Positions 6,231 through 9,113 of a DNA stretch of 9,113 nucleotides are shown piece after piece. A program made the translations under genes and the position numbers. This DNA comes from Bacteroidales bacterium. Lineage in GTDB: Bacteria; Bacteroidota; Bacteroidia; Bacteroidales; UBA932. The stretch lies in assembly GCA_024402115.1 (NCBI GenBank), contig JAKSJQ010000062.1:1-9113 (forward strand), in the 5' to 3' direction. The notes under the pieces are model-generated. The model made no database searches, was not told where the DNA came from, and was given only the letters and a program-made list of their open reading frames with translations. Every line of letters starts with the position of its first letter. The first letter of the stretch is position 1.

Positions 6231-7367
6231 TTATAAGACTTCAAGACCTAAACCGGGGCGATTGGGTAACACCAGTCGCCCTTCTTTTACCTCTACTCCC
6301 CTGAAAAGGTCGTTCGAGATGAGAAGATTTCCGTCAAGGTCGGCAAAATCGACCGAAGGAGAAAGGTGGGCTGCAGCAGTCACGGCGCACGAAGTCTCAG
6401 TCATGCATCCGAGCATCACGGCCATGCCCTCTGCCCTAGCGTAGCTGATCATCTTCCACGCCTCCGACATTCCCGTACATTTCATAAGCTTTATGTTGAT
6501 ACCTGAGAATATGCCCTTGAGCGAGGAAACATCCTTCAGTCTCTGGCATGATTCGTCCGCAATCACGGGAATAGGGCTGCGCTCGGTAATCCACGCGATG
6601 TCGTCAAGCCTGTCCTTCGCCATAGGCTGCTCGACCATCCTGACTCCTCTTTCGGCGAGCCACGAAATCATCTCCACCGCCTTGTACTTGTCCTGCCAAC
6701 CCTGATTGGCATCCACAACCAGCGGCACGTCGGTCACTGAGCGTATGGTCTGGATCATCTCCTTGTCCGAATCGAGTCCGACCTTCACCTTGAGCACATT
6801 GTAGAGTCCGAGGCACTCCTCTGTCTTCTGACGGACCACGTCCGGAGTGTCGATTCCAATCGTGAAGCTGGTACTAGGCGCCTTTTCCGCATTCAGACCA
6901 TAGATTCTGTACCAAGGCTGCCCCATGAGCTTGCCCACAAGGTCGTGCAGAGCGATGTCCACGGCCGCCTTTGCAGGCTCGTCACCCGGAGAGAGAGAAT
7001 CCACATAGGCAAGAATGTCCTCCATCTGGAAAGGATCGGAGAACTGACCAAGATCCACCTTTGAGAGGAACTCGCACACGCTCTGCTGGGTATGGCCCAG
7101 ATACTGAGGCATCGAAGCCTCACCGTATCCGGTGATGCCGTCGTAGTCTATCGCCACCTGCACGTCAGGGGTCGTAGTCCTTGAGTATGTCGCCACGGTA
7201 AAGGTATGGCGAAGCTGGATGTCGTAAGCTTCGAAGCGCAGCTTCATCCTTGGAGCCACGCCTGTCTGCTTATTCACGTTCGGAGCTGTGCACGATGTGC
7301 TGAAACGAGAAGCTGCCGCAGTCGCACCGGCTGCAGCAGCTATCTTGATAAAGTCTCTTCTCTGCAT
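6231..7367 (-). CDS. Exported dipeptide epimerase (L-Ala-D/L-Glu epimerase-like), enolase superfamily
   Basis: Members of this branch of the enolase superfamily (MLE subgroup) epimerise dipeptides such as L-Ala-D-Glu from peptidoglycan, allowing their use as nutrients. The 378-residue product has the expected parts: a capping domain (about 41-155), Lys193 and Lys195 in the KVKVG motif, metal ligands Asp219 (VVDAN), Glu246 (VEQP) and Asp271 (ADES), Lys293 in NIKLMK, and the DLDG motif (343-346) that holds the dipeptide amino group. Before it lies MQRRDFIKIAAAAGATAAA, a twin-arginine (Tat) signal, followed by FSTSC with Cys26 as a possible lipidation site, so the enzyme probably works in the periplasm or on a membrane. 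An exported relative is known in Bacteroides thetaiotaomicron (BT1313). I chose ATG at 7367 because it starts the Tat signal; the frame is open further upstream but overlaps the neighbouring gene. Dipeptide specificity is uncertain. Confidence 0.92.
   Translation of the reverse strand: MQRRDFIKIAAAAGATAAASRFSTSCTAPNVNKQTGVAPRMKLRFEAYDIQLRHTFTVATYSRTTTPDVQVAIDYDGITGYGEASMPQYLGHTQQSVCEFLSKVDLGQFSDPFQMEDILAYVDSLSPGDEPAKAAVDIALHDLVGKLMGQPWYRIYGLNAEKAPSTSFTIGIDTPDVVRQKTEECLGLYNVLKVKVGLDSDKEMIQTIRSVTDVPLVVDANQGWQDKYKAVEMISWLAERGVRMVEQPMAKDRLDDIAWITERSPIPVIADESCQRLKDVSSLKGIFSGINIKLMKCTGMSEAWKMISYARAEGMAVMLGCMTETSCAVTAAAHLSPSVDFADLDGNLLISNDLFRGVEVKEGRLVLPNRPGLGLEVL
6256..6288 (+). terminator. Rho-independent terminator of the SDR-ALDH operon, inside the epimerase 3' coding region
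   Basis: GGGCGATTGG (6256-6265) pairs with CCAGTCGCCC (6272-6281) over 10 bp (one G-U) around a 6-nt loop, and TTCTTTT follows at 6282-6288. This is a complete intrinsic terminator for the plus strand, 46 bp after the ALDH stop. On the minus strand the same bases encode the epimerase segment RLVLPNRP, and no T-run follows there, so it should act only on the rightward transcript. Confidence 0.8.
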
Positions 7368-7402
7368 GTCTGTTTTACTTTGCAGAGCTAATATACGAAA
7401 AT

Positions 7403-7861
7403 TTAGAATTCGACGACGAAGCCTCCCGTCGCAGTCTTGACTATTGTCTTCCTGCGTATCATGCTCTTGCATATAATCGAAGTGATTCCCGTCGCCACGG
7501 CCACTCCCGCGCAAGTATACACTCCCTTGAGGCAGTTCTGACTGGCTTGGGCGTCCTTGGGAGCATATCCGGCCCAGTCAGGACCTCCGGCTATCTCCCT
7601 GTATTCAATATCGTAGATGATGGCGCCCATCGCACATCCCACCGCGGCTACTCCTGCTGCCGCACTTGTTATCGACATTACGTTGGAGGTGGTGAGTATG
7701 GCGTTCTCCTTCTTCTCTATAGGACGGAGATAGGCTCCTGGAATGAGCTGATTGAGGTCAGCACCCTGTGGGATAGTGAACTTCTTCTGAGCATAGGACT
7801 CAGAGCTGAAAGATGCAGTCATCAGCACTGCAGCCATCAAAATTAGCAATCTCTTGATCAT
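7403..7861 (-). CDS. Exported small membrane protein, paralogue A (function unknown)
   Basis: I do not recognise the family. The 152-residue product has a Sec signal peptide with a SYA-Q cleavage site at 24/25, then a short segment with DLNQLIPGAYLRP (35-47). A Gly/Ala-rich hydrophobic helix (about 60-83), the charged motif YDIEYRE (83-89), a 20-residue polar loop and a second Gly-rich helix (about 112-131) follow, and the protein ends in RRKTIVKTATGGFVVEF. It is clearly a paralogue of the next gene upstream: the same order of parts, the same D-x-N-x3-PG-x2-LRP and YD-x-E-x-RE motifs, and a nearly identical C-terminal KTIV-TGGFV-EF. After signal cleavage the two helices would leave both ends outside the cytoplasm with YDxEFRE facing in, if they span the inner membrane. 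The gene lies 15 bp after paralogue B and 35 bp before the epimerase, all on one strand. Confidence 0.8.
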   Translation of the reverse strand: MIKRLLILMAAVLMTASFSSESYAQKKFTIPQGADLNQLIPGAYLRPIEKKENAILTTSNVMSITSAAAGVAAVGCAMGAIIYDIEYREIAGGPDWAGYAPKDAQASQNCLKGVYTCAGVAVATGITSIICKSMIRRKTIVKTATGGFVVEF

Positions 7862-7876
7862 AACGGTCTGCGTGCT

Positions 7877-8320
7877 TTAGAATTCGATTACAAAACCTCC
7901 GGTAGACGCCCTTACGATAGTCTTGTTGCGAAGGGTCATCTTGATTGAAATACCTGTTATCGCGCTCAGGACGCACACTCCTGCAGAAGCGGCTGCTCCG
8001 ACGATGAACTTGTCGCGGGTGGCCTTGTCGAGTTCTGCTGTCTGGTGGAAGTCCTTACTGCCGGCCTCCCTGAACTCCACGTCGTATGCGACCACGCCTA
8101 CGGTGGCTGCAGCTGCGATCACTGCAGAGGTGCATGCGGTGATGTTGCATGCCTTGACTGCTGCAAGACGTGCATGCTCTGACTTGTTGAGCGGACGGAG
8201 GGTCATGCCTGGAACGACGCTGTTCACGTCGATGTCTGACTTCACGATCTTCTGTGCGTGTGAAGGTGTGCTGCAAAGAATGGCAGCGATGATTGAGAGG
8301 GTAATAAACAGATTCTTCAT
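7877..8320 (-). CDS. Exported small membrane protein, paralogue B (function unknown)
   Basis: The 147-residue product begins with a Sec signal (cleavage about SHA-Q, 22/23). It carries DVNSVVPGMTLRP (31-43), a hydrophobic Ala/Val helix (about 57-78), YDVEFRE (79-85), a polar loop, a second helix (about 106-127) and the C-terminal RNKTIVRASTGGFVIEF. It shares all these elements with the downstream paralogue, most strongly the last 15 residues. Start choice: ATG at 8318-8320 gives MKNLFITL, a normal signal start; an in-frame ATG at 8327-8329 adds three residues and is equally possible. The frame is open back to 8458, but that lies upstream of the promoter at 8354-8385. It is the first gene of an apparent operon with paralogue A and the dipeptide epimerase. 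No enzyme motif is visible. Confidence 0.8.
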   Translation of the reverse strand: MKNLFITLSIIAAILCSTPSHAQKIVKSDIDVNSVVPGMTLRPLNKSEHARLAAVKACNITACTSAVIAAAATVGVVAYDVEFREAGSKDFHQTAELDKATRDKFIVGAAASAGVCVLSAITGISIKMTLRNKTIVRASTGGFVIEF

Positions 8321-8353
8321 TTTCGTCATGCCGGTATCTTGTTCCGACGGTTG

Positions 8354-8385
8354 CAAAGTTATGAGGCCTCTCTGGAGCATGCAAA
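8354..8385 (-). promoter_or_regulatory. Strong Bacteroidota promoter for the paralogue B-A-epimerase operon
   Basis: On the minus strand TTTG (8382-8385), 20 bp, TAACTTTG (8354-8361) matches the -33/-7 consensus. Initiation near 8347-8350 leaves a leader of about 20-30 nt. I see no comparable promoter in the 15-bp and 35-bp gaps further down, which supports one transcript for the three genes. Confidence 0.75.
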
Positions 8386-8550
8386 AAAGGCGTTTACCGA
8401 TGGAACAAAGTGGAATCCGAATTGTGTTCGTATGATTGCGGGAACGCCGGAACAGCACTTTTTGTTAAATCGTTAATGCTTTTCAAGACTGTCTTTGGAT
8501 TGATTTATCTTAATGGAATGATTAGATTTGCGTCAGAAATGACTTCAGGA

Positions 8551-9113
8551 ATGAGACACAGCACACTTGCAATACTCAAGGCCATGGCCGCCGCCGTCCT
8601 TCTCTCGCTCGGCTCCTGCAGCGACGAGGTGGAGTTCAGGACCCTCAGCCCGGGAGAAAGGGAAAGGAGGGAGAACAGCATGGCCGCCCATCTCAAGGCC
8701 GGCACTGAATTCCGCAACAACGCGGAGTTCGAGGCTGCCGTCGACGAGCACAAGATGGCGCTCAGCGACGCCGAAGCTCTCGGCGACACGCTCAACATAG
8801 TGGTCTCGATGAACCAGATCGGAACGGACTACCGCAGGCTCGGTGTGCTCGAGGAGGCTTCTTCATGGCATTATGAGGCCCTCCGGATCAATGGAAACTA
8901 TTCCGACAGCACCTCGTTCCAGGCCAGGAAGAACAGGGCGAATGCATACAACGGACTGGGCAACATCATGCTCACGCTCGAGGACTACAGGGAAGCGGAG
9001 AAGGCTTTCCGCAGCGCCCTCGCCGTGGAGGAGCTGCTCGAAAGCGAACTGGGACAGGCCATCAACACCTCCAACATAGCATCGATCTACGAGCACGAAG
9101 GCCAGTATGACCT
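8551..9113 (+). CDS. TPR-repeat lipoprotein, N-terminal part (runs off window)
   Basis: The frame is open to the right edge with no stop. Residues 1-23 form a lipoprotein signal with lipobox LGSC (Cys23), followed by SDEVE. From about residue 45 the sequence is helical with tetratricopeptide repeats: about 45-80, 81-117, 127-163 (with NAYNGLGNIMLTLEDYREAE as the clearest unit) and a fourth beginning near 168. In Bacteroidota such N-terminal TPR sections are often the extracytoplasmic part of sensor histidine kinases or HTH regulators, but they also occur as stand-alone lipoproteins; the missing C-terminus decides. In-frame ATGs at 8518 and 8539 are alternatives. I prefer 8551 because it gives a normal signal length. 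No clear TAnnTTTG promoter is seen in the spacer 8386-8550 shared with the divergent operon. Confidence 0.8.
   Translation, partial: MRHSTLAILKAMAAAVLLSLGSCSDEVEFRTLSPGERERRENSMAAHLKAGTEFRNNAEFEAAVDEHKMALSDAEALGDTLNIVVSMNQIGTDYRRLGVLEEASSWHYEALRINGNYSDSTSFQARKNRANAYNGLGNIMLTLEDYREAEKAFRSALAVEELLESELGQAINTSNIASIYEHEGQYD

Noticed and set aside
6229..6236. CTTATAAG palindrome as a terminator for the epimerase operon
   Set aside because: Only 8 AT-rich bases, overlapping the stop codon, with no room for a loop; no convincing minus-strand terminator was found here.
7368..7514. N-terminal extension of the epimerase upstream of the Tat signal
   Set aside because: It would overlap the end of paralogue A and bury the twin-arginine signal 49 residues in.
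7923..8435. 170-codon open frame on the plus strand opposite paralogue B
   Set aside because: The minus strand has a signal peptide, a close paralogue next door and a consensus promoter. The plus frame gives low-complexity protein with no motif and is a mirror of the Ala/Val-rich codons.
8330..8458. N-terminal extension of paralogue B
   Set aside because: The added codons run through the -7 and -33 boxes and would put the signal peptide inside the protein.

Overview
The window looks like a piece of a Bacteroidota (order Bacteroidales) chromosome, probably from a gut or animal-associated lineage with GC-rich coding sequence. Three things point there. Several intergenic regions carry the phylum's promoter form (TTTG about 19-20 bp upstream of TAnnTTTG). 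Start codons are mostly preceded by A-rich sequence rather than a Shine-Dalgarno. The gene set includes a surE-lpxB pair, an exported dipeptide epimerase of the type known from Bacteroides, and a TPR lipoprotein. I cannot name the genus.

Layout. Positions 1-623 (-) hold the N-terminal two thirds of glyceraldehyde-3-phosphate dehydrogenase (gapA). It is divergent from a tightly packed operon surE-lpxB-yggS (766-3435, +), whose genes are 1-2 bp apart and which ends at a hairpin (3443-3475). A 65-residue basic helix-turn-helix protein follows on the minus strand (3540-3737). It has its own near-ideal promoter and a 12-bp tandem repeat in its leader. From 4019 a two-gene unit reads rightward: a short-chain dehydrogenase and a class-3-like aldehyde dehydrogenase, overlapping by one base. 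Together they could take an alcohol through its aldehyde to the acid. Their likely terminator (6256-6288) lies inside the 3' end of the convergent epimerase gene.

On the minus strand, 8320-6231 looks like a three-gene operon from one strong promoter (8354-8385): two tandem paralogous small exported membrane proteins of unknown function, then a Tat-signal dipeptide epimerase of the enolase superfamily. Divergent from it, a TPR lipoprotein starts near 8551 and runs off the end of the window.

Most of the window is housekeeping: glycolysis, lipid A synthesis, nucleotide phosphatase, PLP homeostasis. The least explained parts are the paralogous exported pair and its link to the epimerase, the small HTH gene with its repeated leader, and the terminator embedded in an opposing coding sequence. 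I found no CRISPR array, insertion sequence, tRNA, rRNA or complete defence system.
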